Origin: Alphaproteobacteria bacterium
Lineage (GTDB): Bacteria > Pseudomonadota > Alphaproteobacteria > CAAGCB01 > CAG-977
Length of the DNA: 63,807 nucleotides
Direction: 5' to 3'
NCBI GenBank assembly: GCA_024413465.1
Contig: JAKSVU010000008.1
Coordinates: 1-63,807 of the forward strand
Shown here piece by piece: positions 50,767-59,644 of this stretch. Positions within the stretch are counted from its first letter, which is position 1. Every line of letters starts with the position of its first letter. The notes beneath the pieces are model-generated. The model had not been told where the DNA came from. It was given only the letters and a program-made list of their open reading frames with translations, and made no database searches. Position numbers and translations under genes: made by a program.

Positions 50767-53409
50767 ATGGCTGAAAAACGAATGAAATATTTAAAAGATT
50801 ACCAAAAACCAGATTATAAAATCAGAACAATTGATTTAACTTTTGATTTGGATGAGGAAAATACACTAGTTCGTTCAAAAATGCATTTGATTGCTGATTA
50901 TGATGTGACAAAAGGTGGTCGCGTTTTGCGTTTAGATGGCTGTGATTTAGAATTAAAGTCTGTCAAAATTTTTGGTGAACTCGTTGATGAAAAGGCTTAT
51001 GCAGTAGATGATGAGGGATTGACAATTTTTAATCCTCCAGCTGATTTTGATTTGGAAATTGAAACGCTCATTCATCCAATTAAGAATACAGAATTAGAAG
51101 GTTTGTATTATTCTAATGGAACTTTGTGTACTCAAAACGAACCTGAAGGTTTTCGCAGAATAACGTACTATTTAGACCATCCAGATGTGATGGCTAGTTT
51201 TTCCACGACTTTAATTGCAGATAAGACAAAATATCCAATTTTGTTATCAAACGGAAATCCTGTTGAAAAAGCAGATTTGGATAATAATCGTCATATGGTA
51301 AAGTGGGTGGATCCATTTAAGAAACCTTGTTATTTATTTGCTGTCGTTGCTGGTGATTTAGCTCAATTACATGATAAATTTACAACAATGTCTGGACGTG
51401 AAGTTCAATTGGGAATTTACGTTGAACATGGATTTGAAAGTCAAGCTTCTTTTGCCTTGGAATCACTGAAAAAAGCAATGAAGTGGGATGAAGAGGTTTT
51501 TGGATGTGAGTATGATCTAGACTTATTTAATATCGTTGCTGTCTCCTATTTCAATATGGGGGCAATGGAAAATAAAGGATTGAATATTTTCAATACTTCT
51601 TGTGCTTTGGTTAATCCAAAGGCTGGAACAGATGCTGATTTTGCTCACGTTGAAAGTGTTATTGCTCATGAGTATTTCCATAATTGGTCAGGAGATAGAG
51701 TAACTGCTCGTGACTGGTTTAATTTGTCCTTGAAAGAAGGCTTTACAGTTTATCGTGATCAAGAATTTTCTCGTGATATGCAAGACCGCTCGTTGAACAG
51801 AATTAAGGACGTCTTTGATTTAAGAACTTTCCAATTCCCAGAAGATGCTGGTCCTTTGGCTCATTCTGTCCGTCCGGAATCTTATTTGGAAATCAATAAC
51901 TATTATACAGCTACCGTTTATGATAAGGGAGCTGAGGTTATTCGTATGTATGATAAAATTTTTGGTAAAGATAATTTTATCAAAGGATGTAGATTGTATT
52001 TTGATCGTCATGATGGACAAGCTGTTACAATTGATGATTTTGCAAAATGTCAAGAAGATACAAATCATGCAGATTTAACTCAATTTAAACGCTGGTATAG
52101 TCAAGCCGGTACGCCTGTTGTGACAGGAAGTGCAGTTTATAATGCTGATGAAAAATCATATACGCTGACGTTAAAACAAGAAACAAAACCGACGCCAAAT
52201 CAACCTGAAAAGTTACCATTTGTCATTCCTTTGACTGTTGGATTGATTGATAAAAAAGGGACAGATATGCCTTTGCAATTAGAGGGTGAAGACAAGGCAG
52301 TTGGAACGTGCAGAACTTTGATTTTGAAAGAAGCTGAACAAGTCTTTAAATTTGTAAATGTTAATGAAGAGCCTGTTTTGTCAGCAAATAGAGATTTTAC
52401 TTCTCCAATTCATTTCAATTTTGATTATACAAAAGCTCAACGGGTTTTGCAGTCAAAATATGATAGTGATTTATTTAACAGATGGGATGCTTCTCAACAA
52501 TTTTGCGTTAAAATGATGCTTGATATGATTAAGCAGTATCAAAATGGAAACAAAGAACCTGCAGTTGATGAAGATTTTATTGATTTATGGGGAAGTTATT
52601 TAACTAATAAATCAGATAGTCCAGCTTATATTGCAAGATTAATTACTTTGCCTCAAGAAAATTATATTGCAGATAAAATGGATGTTGTTGATGTCGATGC
52701 TATTCACGTTGTAAGAGCTTTGATTAAAAAAGTTTTGGCAACAAGATACAAGCAAGAACTACTCGCAACATACAAAGAAAATGATATCAGTGCGTTACCA
52801 TATAAATTTCATAAAGATGATATGGGAAAACGTTCTTTGAAAAATATGGCTTTATCATTTTTAGGAAACTTAGAAATTGAAGAAATAGATCATATCGTTC
52901 AAGGTCAATACTATGATGCGAACAATATGACGGATAAATTAGCAGCATTGTACGTTTGTTCAAATTCAAAAGATCCAAAACGTGAAGAAATTTTGGAAGA
53001 TTTTTATCAACAATATAAGGATGATGCTGGAATTGTCAATAAATGGTTGTTTGCTTGTGCTTGTGCGGACAGACCAGATGCAGTAGAAGTTGTTCGTAAA
53101 TTGATGGAACATCCTGCTTTTAATATGAAAAATCCAAATAAATTGCGTGCATTGATGGGTGGTTTTGCTTGTAATTTGCCAGAATATCATAAAATTGATG
53201 GATCTGGATATGAGTTAGCTGCAGAAATGGCTAAAAAAGTGGATGAATTTAATCCACAAATGGCTTGTCATATGGTAAAACCAATGATGCGTTGGAAACG
53301 CTATGATGAACAACGTCAAAAATTAATGAAAGCAGCGTTACAATCTGTTTTGGACAAACCAGGATTGTCAGAAAATGTTTTTGAACTTGTATCAAAAGCA
53401 TTAGCGTAA
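50767..53409 (+). CDS. pepN: Aminopeptidase N (M1 family)
   Basis: Zinc aminopeptidase that removes N-terminal residues from peptides. Signature parts are VSYFNMGAMENKGLNIFN (exopeptidase GAMEN), ESVIAHEYFHNWSGDRVTAR (HExxH), SLKEGFTVYRDQEFSRD (third ligand Glu), and NYYTATVYDKGAEVIRMYDK (substrate Tyr). The reading frame goes back to a TTG at 50695. The ATG at 50767 (MAEKRMKYLKDY) has GAGG 6-9 nt upstream and gives 880 residues, the size of E. coli PepN. Confidence 0.95.
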   Translation: MAEKRMKYLKDYQKPDYKIRTIDLTFDLDEENTLVRSKMHLIADYDVTKGGRVLRLDGCDLELKSVKIFGELVDEKAYAVDDEGLTIFNPPADFDLEIETLIHPIKNTELEGLYYSNGTLCTQNEPEGFRRITYYLDHPDVMASFSTTLIADKTKYPILLSNGNPVEKADLDNNRHMVKWVDPFKKPCYLFAVVAGDLAQLHDKFTTMSGREVQLGIYVEHGFESQASFALESLKKAMKWDEEVFGCEYDLDLFNIVAVSYFNMGAMENKGLNIFNTSCALVNPKAGTDADFAHVESVIAHEYFHNWSGDRVTARDWFNLSLKEGFTVYRDQEFSRDMQDRSLNRIKDVFDLRTFQFPEDAGPLAHSVRPESYLEINNYYTATVYDKGAEVIRMYDKIFGKDNFIKGCRLYFDRHDGQAVTIDDFAKCQEDTNHADLTQFKRWYSQAGTPVVTGSAVYNADEKSYTLTLKQETKPTPNQPEKLPFVIPLTVGLIDKKGTDMPLQLEGEDKAVGTCRTLILKEAEQVFKFVNVNEEPVLSANRDFTSPIHFNFDYTKAQRVLQSKYDSDLFNRWDASQQFCVKMMLDMIKQYQNGNKEPAVDEDFIDLWGSYLTNKSDSPAYIARLITLPQENYIADKMDVVDVDAIHVVRALIKKVLATRYKQELLATYKENDISALPYKFHKDDMGKRSLKNMALSFLGNLEIEEIDHIVQGQYYDANNMTDKLAALYVCSNSKDPKREEILEDFYQQYKDDAGIVNKWLFACACADRPDAVEVVRKLMEHPAFNMKNPNKLRALMGGFACNLPEYHKIDGSGYELAAEMAKKVDEFNPQMACHMVKPMMRWKRYDEQRQKLMKAALQSVLDKPGLSENVFELVSKALA

Positions 53410-53427
53410 TTTTTTTATTTTTTTAGA

Positions 53428-53461
53428 ATCCCTTTCGATTTGTCGAAAGGGATTTTTTTTT
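53428..53461 (+). terminator. Terminator of pepN
   Basis: A perfect 11-bp stem, ATCCCTTTCGA and TCGAAAGGGAT, with a TTTG loop and T8-9. It separates pepN from the AAA/VWA operon. Confidence 0.95.
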
Positions 53462-53492
53462 GAAAAAATTGTGGAAATTTTTGTCTAAAAAC

Positions 53493-53521
53493 TTGACGCA
53501 AGGTTTGAATTTTGGTAATAT
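53493..53521 (+). promoter_or_regulatory. Promoter of the AAA+/VWA/LRR operon
   Basis: TTGACG (53493-53498) and TAATAT (53516-53521) have a 17-nt spacer. It lies 25 nt before the first start codon, with AAAGG as ribosome site 6 nt before the ATG. The sequence ATTTTTGTCTAAAA just upstream also occurs before the metallopeptidase gene at 19091. Confidence 0.6.
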
Positions 53522-53546
53522 TCACTAAGTTATATAAAGGCGTATT

Positions 53547-56543
53547 ATGATGGATATGAATCAAGGCAAAAGTGTTGACGAAATTCTAGATAACCCACTG
53601 AATCAAATCAGATATTGGGCTGCTGGGAAGTTTGGTAAACGCGAATTTACACCGGAATTATTTGATGAAGTGGTCGAAAAAATTCGTCCATTAGCAACCG
53701 ATTCGAAAGTTTTTGACGAAGAATTGGAAAAAGTCCGTGAAGCAATGGAAACGGGCAGAACATCTAAAACGCCAGCTTTAAAATCACCTTTAAACCAAAT
53801 GTTATGGGGAGCCTGTTTGGCAACAATTGATAATACGCCAAATCTACGCCAAAAATGGGCTGACGAATACGTTGGTAAATATATTGATGAACCTTTAACC
53901 AAGTTACCTTTATGGAGCCAAGTGGCACATTGTCCGGATGCTAGAACGGAGTTGCGTGAAAACGCCTTTATTATCGCAACTGCTATCAAAAATCCTGGTA
54001 CAAAAATCCGTTGGGGGATGCCAGATCAAGGATATCCAGACGTTTCTTACTATTATAATTCCGAAGAAAAATTGATTAATTTGGATATGGTATGGAGTTT
54101 GATGATTGGTGTTGAAAATGCTCGTGCTGCAAATATGCATGAAATAGGGCATTCTCAAGGAACAATTTATCAACCAAAAGGTTCTGAGGAAGCTTATAAA
54201 AAAGTTCAGGAATGCCGTGAAAAAATGAAAGTTTTGGATACATTTCCTGAACAAGAACGTCCTGCAATCGAACATGATATGTTGATGGCAATGACGGATT
54301 ATAAAATGCGTTATTACATTTTCGATGAAGCTGAAAATAACTATGCAAACCGTTATGCTGTTAATCAATCTCAGCGTTCTGCGCAAGATTTTGGAACGGC
54401 TGTTAATACGCTTGAAACAACTTTATGTCTTGGATTAAGTGGAGATGCAAAAGGAACAACGGAAAATCCTCAAGTAATGGATTTATTCCAAAATATGAAA
54501 TCCCTTATGCGTTATTCTTTCTACATAAACAACGGTTTAATGCCGGATGAACCAAAAGGTTGGGAACGGTTGGGTGTTCATAAAGAATGGTTGTCAGGAA
54601 AAGATGCTGATGGAAAGCCAATGACAGCAGATCAGTGTTTTGCTGAAATGCGTCGTATGTGTACCGAATTGGAAGCAGCTCAACCTCAAGCTCGTGATAG
54701 ACTGATGGGTGCATCTTTTTATGCAAAGAAAATGGAAGATTGTTCTCATAAGCGTTGTGAGATCATTGATGAAATGTATGATCGTTTTGTTTCACCTTTA
54801 ATTCCTGAAATTGTTCGTCAACGCGAAGAACAAATGAAGCGCCAAAAAGAAGAGGCTGAACGTCAACAACAGCAACAACAGAAAGATCAAAAAGATCAAC
54901 AAGGGCAACAGCAACAACAACAGCAAGCTCAAAGTGGTCAGCAAGGTCAACAATCTCAGCAATCCCAACAATCAGCAGGTCAACAGTCTCAACAACAAAG
55001 CCAGCAAGATAACGAAAATGGACAAGGACAACAGCAACAACAGAGCCAGTCTTTATCCATGGGGAATGGTGGTGCTGGTGAAGAGTCAAATGATCAGCAA
55101 AATCAACAACAGCAGTCTTCTGAACAAAATGGAAATTCAAGTTCTAAGCCTTCCCGTAATGGACAAAGAACAGGTCAGCAATCTGATTCAGAAAATCAAT
55201 CTCAAGATATAGAACAACAAATGCAACAAATGGATAAGCAGATGAGTAATTCTGTAAAACAGTTGCGTGAAAAATCTGAGAATAAAGCTGATGGTAAAGA
55301 TGAACAATCTGCTGAAAATCAACAACAAGGAAAAGATGAAAAGCAGGGGAAATCTGGAAAACAGGATAAAAATAAAGATAGTAACCCAGATAAAGGTGAA
55401 AGTTTAGAAGATTTAGTCAATAAAGAAAATAATGACGAAAATACAGAATCTGCTGAAAAATCTAAATCCGATGATGCAAATCAACAAGGTTCGTCTCAAG
55501 CAAGAAAAGGTGATCAAGAATGGAATCCACCTGGAAATGCAGGTAAAGAAGGAAAAGAACATTCAATTACGGATTTCTTACCATCTGAATTGCGTTCTTT
55601 AAATGAATATAATCAAATTATAAAAGATCATCAACAGACGGCAAAAAAACTCAAACAACAATTGCAACAAATGCAAAATATGTATATGGGTGAACCTACT
55701 GATTCTAAAAAACGTCAATTAGTTCCTGAAGATAGTGATTTAAGTAAATTTGATTTGGATTCATATATTGAAAGAAAAGTTAAATTAGCAACAGGTCAGC
55801 AGGTTGATGAACGTGATTTTGAACATTTCAAAGTTAAAGGTGAACCTGAAAAGAAAGCTGCACCAATTGATATCGCAATCTTAATTGATCATTCTGGTTC
55901 AATGGGACAGGGAGAAGGTAGTCCATTTGAAACAGCTTTGGCTACAGCTTGTGTTATGTATGAAGCTGCAAAAGATAATCCATGTTTCAACGTTTATGTC
56001 GTCGGAGCAGGAGATCCATACTGTTACCCTATTGCAGAACCTGGTCAATCATCAAAAGATATTGCAAAGCGTATTGCAAGTTTGCGAGATCATTGTGGTG
56101 GTTCTGCAGATATGATGTCTGACGGTATTGAAAAAACTATGGAAAAAATAGGGAAGAATAAAAATACAGAATATTCTGGTGCTACACATTTCTTCATTAT
56201 TTCTGATGGCGATTTTAATGATCAAAACAAATCAGTTCCAATGATTGATACTTTGTGTGAACAATCTAAAGGTGAAATAACCTTTAATATGATTTTGACG
56301 AAAAAAGGTCGCAATAAAATAGAGGATTTAGCAGATAAACGTTCAACAGGAAAAGGTTCTGCTCGTATTGATCGTGTTCATATTTCTGGACCGAAAGATA
56401 TTGATACAGCTTTGAATTTGATGTTGAAACGTCGTATGTCTGAAATGGGCAAAATTGATGCTCAAAAAACAGATAAGAAGTCGAAAGATTTTGGAAAATT
56501 ATTAACAACCATCCAAGCCCAACGCGGTAATGGTTGGTTTTAA
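53547..56543 (+). CDS. Large VWA-domain protein with HExxH N-terminal domain and Gln-rich linker
   Basis: 998 residues in three parts. Residues 1-430 hold a metallopeptidase-like motif HEIGH (198-202) with a possible third ligand in FDEAENNYANRY (Glu262). Residues 435-600 are extremely Gln-rich, then charged to about 670. Residues 735-998 form a VWA domain with MIDAS DHSGS (781-785), preceded by LDSYIERKVKLATGQQVDER, which recalls the NorD/CbbO and CobT proteins. Such VWA proteins act with MoxR-class AAA+ partners to remodel or metallate target proteins; the AAA+ gene follows 23 nt later. The fusion of an HExxH domain to this VWA type is not one I know. Confidence 0.8.
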   Translation: MMDMNQGKSVDEILDNPLNQIRYWAAGKFGKREFTPELFDEVVEKIRPLATDSKVFDEELEKVREAMETGRTSKTPALKSPLNQMLWGACLATIDNTPNLRQKWADEYVGKYIDEPLTKLPLWSQVAHCPDARTELRENAFIIATAIKNPGTKIRWGMPDQGYPDVSYYYNSEEKLINLDMVWSLMIGVENARAANMHEIGHSQGTIYQPKGSEEAYKKVQECREKMKVLDTFPEQERPAIEHDMLMAMTDYKMRYYIFDEAENNYANRYAVNQSQRSAQDFGTAVNTLETTLCLGLSGDAKGTTENPQVMDLFQNMKSLMRYSFYINNGLMPDEPKGWERLGVHKEWLSGKDADGKPMTADQCFAEMRRMCTELEAAQPQARDRLMGASFYAKKMEDCSHKRCEIIDEMYDRFVSPLIPEIVRQREEQMKRQKEEAERQQQQQQKDQKDQQGQQQQQQQAQSGQQGQQSQQSQQSAGQQSQQQSQQDNENGQGQQQQQSQSLSMGNGGAGEESNDQQNQQQQSSEQNGNSSSKPSRNGQRTGQQSDSENQSQDIEQQMQQMDKQMSNSVKQLREKSENKADGKDEQSAENQQQGKDEKQGKSGKQDKNKDSNPDKGESLEDLVNKENNDENTESAEKSKSDDANQQGSSQARKGDQEWNPPGNAGKEGKEHSITDFLPSELRSLNEYNQIIKDHQQTAKKLKQQLQQMQNMYMGEPTDSKKRQLVPEDSDLSKFDLDSYIERKVKLATGQQVDERDFEHFKVKGEPEKKAAPIDIAILIDHSGSMGQGEGSPFETALATACVMYEAAKDNPCFNVYVVGAGDPYCYPIAEPGQSSKDIAKRIASLRDHCGGSADMMSDGIEKTMEKIGKNKNTEYSGATHFFIISDGDFNDQNKSVPMIDTLCEQSKGEITFNMILTKKGRNKIEDLADKRSTGKGSARIDRVHISGPKDIDTALNLMLKRRMSEMGKIDAQKTDKKSKDFGKLLTTIQAQRGNGWF

Positions 56544-56566
56544 GTACCATTTTAGGAGAGAAAAAA

Positions 56567-59311
56567 ATGGCTGAATTAAAAGAAGTATATTTTGGATTAG
56601 AAGAAACACCGTTGCCAGTGGGGCATAATAATCGTGGCGAATTCGAAACATTAGCCAGTGATGAAGGTTGTTTAACGTTCCAAACGTTACGCGAAGGTAA
56701 GGAAGATATTTCCGTTGATGAACGCTTATATTTTGAATTGATGCGTAAATTACCATCAAGAAGTATGTTGCCGTACTTGAAGCAAGAATTAACCTTACGC
56801 GATCCGAACAGAACAGATGCAGCTAAGAAAAGCTATATTTCTGGGTATATTGGTGCTCCATCTATTGGTAAATCATTTGCTTTTAAAACTTTGGGTAAGT
56901 TAACACATCCAAAGGGAGCTTTGATGGTCAACTGTAAAGACGTTGATATGGGAACGTTGTTTTGTGAAACTGTTTTCGATACGTCTGCAGCAGATGCTGA
57001 AAAAGCAGCAATTGATGCTAAATTGATGTTGGGAAATAAAGATGCTTCTCAAGGTTTAAATGATAAAAGTATCGCTTTGTTGCGTAATGCTTTAGGAAAA
57101 GCTTTTTCTGAAGAAGAACGTAATGGTAAAAAAGTTTATTCTATTGATTGGAATGGAATTCAAGTTAAAGGTGAAACTTTTGAACAACAAAACTATCAAA
57201 AACAAGTTCTCTCCTCTTGTTTGAAACAAGTTTGTCAGCTTGAAGGTATTGCCGATAATGGTGGTGCTCAAAGTATTGGCATTACAACTCGTGATGGTGC
57301 TGCAGTTCGTGTATTAGATCCAAATTCTGCTGATTATGGTCGTCCATTGTTATTGGATGAAATTAATCGTTGTAAACCTGGTACGTTACAAAAGTTGTAT
57401 GAATATACAGCTATGTTAGCAGATCCAAAGGTAGATACGTGTGAAGTATTAGCTGGTGGAAATCGTCCTGTTACATTATCTCGAAACGCTTTTCCTCCAA
57501 CGTTCCGTGTAAACTTTACAGGAAACCCTGCAACAGAAGGAATGGGATCCGAAGATATGGATAAACCATTCGTATCTCGTTTGGGTGTAGAATTGGATTT
57601 GATGAATTTGCCAGATCCTACGGAGGCAGATATTGCAGATCGTATTTCAAATTCCTTGTCTGGTGTACCATTGACGCAGTTGTATTATTCTAATGAAGAA
57701 TTATACAAAAATGATCCAAATGCTTTTGTAGAAGATTTGATGGTTTACAGAACAGGTGGTTTAACTGAAAAAGAAAAAGCAGCTATTCCACAGGAAGAAA
57801 TTTTAAATATTCAAAATGCTCCAAAAACATTACAAGTTGCTGAACAAATGGCTGGATTTTTTGCAGATATGCGTCAATTAACAAATCCAAATTCTGCTTT
57901 GTATAAAAATTCAGAATTGACTTTAAGTAGCGAATATGAAGCTTATTTAAAATCATTAGAAATTGATTTGCGTTTGGCAACAAAATATATGGAAAATGCT
58001 GCTGTTGAAAATCCAACAACAACAACGGCTCCAAAACGTATTGGAACTGGTCGTATCGGTGGCAAAATTGGAAAACCTCGTGAAGGATTCAAGCCACAGA
58101 AAAGTGATATGACAGAACGTTTGGCTACCCGTGGTGATCGTTTGGAAGCAAGTTTAGAAGCATGGATGGAACGTATATTTAAACCAGGTCATGCAGAAAC
58201 TTTAGGTATTGAACGTGAAGAAATGGAACAAATGTATGCCATTGCAAAAAGAATTGCTGCTCATCATGGAATTGGCGAAGCAGAATTGCAAGAAGGTAAA
58301 TTGTCTAGCTCTACCCGTTTGAAAGATATTTATAACGTTGATCGTTCTCAATTACCATCAGCTCAAAATGCTGTTATTCGTGAACAAGTTGTAGATGTTA
58401 TTGAAAAATCAACAGGAATAAAGATTGAAGATCCAAAAGAAGCCATTTCTGATTTTGCAATTAATACAAGTTTGAAACGTGCTCAAGAACGTGCTGCCGT
58501 TGAACCTGAATATAAACAAGTTCGTGAAATGTCAGTATTGAATGACAACGTAGATACGGTTGTTGATCAACCTATTATTCCAGCTGTTTTATCTGATGTT
58601 ACAGTGATGGAAGCTCCAGCTCCACAAGATTTGATTCCACATAATACGTTTGTTGGCGCTTTGGCAATTCCAGCTTTGTCTGCAACAAATATGAAGTCTT
58701 TATGGAATCAATCATTGTCAACGCTAAGTGATGTTGATCATGAAGATGAAACCGTCAAGATTGCTGAAAATCGTTCTGAAACAGGATTAGGCTTGACAAC
58801 TTTATTAACAAATGACAAGGGCGAAGCTGTTATTACGCATGTTATGACAGATGAAAAAGCTCACAGAACAGTTATTGTTAGTGAAGACGTCGATGAAAAA
58901 GTTCAAGATATGTTTGCACGTAATTCAATTACTTATATTGACAGAAAAGCACCAGATGCTGCTGAAAAAATCAATAAAGAAGTTGAATTTATGACAAAAG
59001 GTCGTGAAAATCCAGATGAAGTTGCTGCTTATTTACAAGGAGCAATGATGTTGCGTGATAGCTCTGTTGCAGAAACTTTAGGTGATGCAATGGTCGCAAG
59101 TTCAACTGAAACAGTTTATAATCCAATTTTTGTAACAAAGGTTGAAAAGCGTGGCACAATTGATAAAGAAAAATTGGTTGCAAATGAAAAGGCTGGAAAA
59201 GTTTCTGCTGATGTCCAAGCTAGATTGGATGCTGTTAAAGCTCCAGCTAAACAGGTAGCTGCACCAACAATGTCTTATGCCGCAGAAATGCGTCGTCGTG
59301 GCTCACGTTAA
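56567..59311 (+). CDS. MoxR/CbbQ-like AAA+ ATPase with long C-terminal extension
   Basis: 914 residues. The AAA+ module is at about 90-380: Walker A GAPSIGKS (96-103), Walker B LLLDEIN (261-267), sensor 1 FTGNP (317-321), and an Arg-finger-like FVSRLGVELDL. The distance between Walker A and B is about 160 residues, roughly three times normal, so a large insertion lies in between. The 530-residue C-terminal part is predicted helical and then beta-rich, and matches nothing I recognise. The upstream frame starts at 56534, but AGGAGA sits before the ATG at 56567. It is the natural partner of the VWA protein. Confidence 0.82.
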   Translation: MAELKEVYFGLEETPLPVGHNNRGEFETLASDEGCLTFQTLREGKEDISVDERLYFELMRKLPSRSMLPYLKQELTLRDPNRTDAAKKSYISGYIGAPSIGKSFAFKTLGKLTHPKGALMVNCKDVDMGTLFCETVFDTSAADAEKAAIDAKLMLGNKDASQGLNDKSIALLRNALGKAFSEEERNGKKVYSIDWNGIQVKGETFEQQNYQKQVLSSCLKQVCQLEGIADNGGAQSIGITTRDGAAVRVLDPNSADYGRPLLLDEINRCKPGTLQKLYEYTAMLADPKVDTCEVLAGGNRPVTLSRNAFPPTFRVNFTGNPATEGMGSEDMDKPFVSRLGVELDLMNLPDPTEADIADRISNSLSGVPLTQLYYSNEELYKNDPNAFVEDLMVYRTGGLTEKEKAAIPQEEILNIQNAPKTLQVAEQMAGFFADMRQLTNPNSALYKNSELTLSSEYEAYLKSLEIDLRLATKYMENAAVENPTTTTAPKRIGTGRIGGKIGKPREGFKPQKSDMTERLATRGDRLEASLEAWMERIFKPGHAETLGIEREEMEQMYAIAKRIAAHHGIGEAELQEGKLSSSTRLKDIYNVDRSQLPSAQNAVIREQVVDVIEKSTGIKIEDPKEAISDFAINTSLKRAQERAAVEPEYKQVREMSVLNDNVDTVVDQPIIPAVLSDVTVMEAPAPQDLIPHNTFVGALAIPALSATNMKSLWNQSLSTLSDVDHEDETVKIAENRSETGLGLTTLLTNDKGEAVITHVMTDEKAHRTVIVSEDVDEKVQDMFARNSITYIDRKAPDAAEKINKEVEFMTKGRENPDEVAAYLQGAMMLRDSSVAETLGDAMVASSTETVYNPIFVTKVEKRGTIDKEKLVANEKAGKVSADVQARLDAVKAPAKQVAAPTMSYAAEMRRRGSR

Positions 59312-59323
59312 TAGGGGATGAAA

Positions 59324-59644
59324 ATGACCACAACAACACTTGATATGGATAAAATGGTTCCTGAAATAGCATTGCAAATGGCAATGGAACATAAAATGTA
59401 TTCTGTTGCAGATTGTTCTGTGTATCAATTAACAGAACAATGGCAAGAACAAATTTTAGTTCAATCCAAATATGCAAGTATTGCACATACTTTGGCTGAA
59501 TTAGAAAAGGTTTTGGGGGACGAAGATCCAGCATGTGTTGTTTTACCTGATGATTGTGCAATCACAAATGAAACTTTAAAAGCTGTTTTATCTAGAAATA
59601 GTGCAGATAAAACTATTTTATGGGGTGTGCCAGCTCATGTCTGA
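59324..59644 (+). CDS. Small protein of unknown function in the AAA+/VWA operon (106 aa)
   Basis: Not recognised. 106 residues (MTTTTLDMDKMVPEIALQMA...), acidic, with a helix-rich N-terminal half and an ending LSRNSADKTILWGVPAHV. Two ATGs are possible; AGGGG lies 7 nt before the second (59324), which is chosen over 59318. Its last 8 nt overlap the next gene's start. The tight packing suggests it is an integral part of the system. Confidence 0.65.
   Translation: MTTTTLDMDKMVPEIALQMAMEHKMYSVADCSVYQLTEQWQEQILVQSKYASIAHTLAELEKVLGDEDPACVVLPDDCAITNETLKAVLSRNSADKTILWGVPAHV

Noticed and set aside
54763-55212. Long frames on both strands across the Gln-rich part of the VWA gene
   Set aside because: CAA/CAG repeats leave the other frames open; the residues (runs of Leu, Val, Asn, Ser) are those expected from shifted Gln codons.
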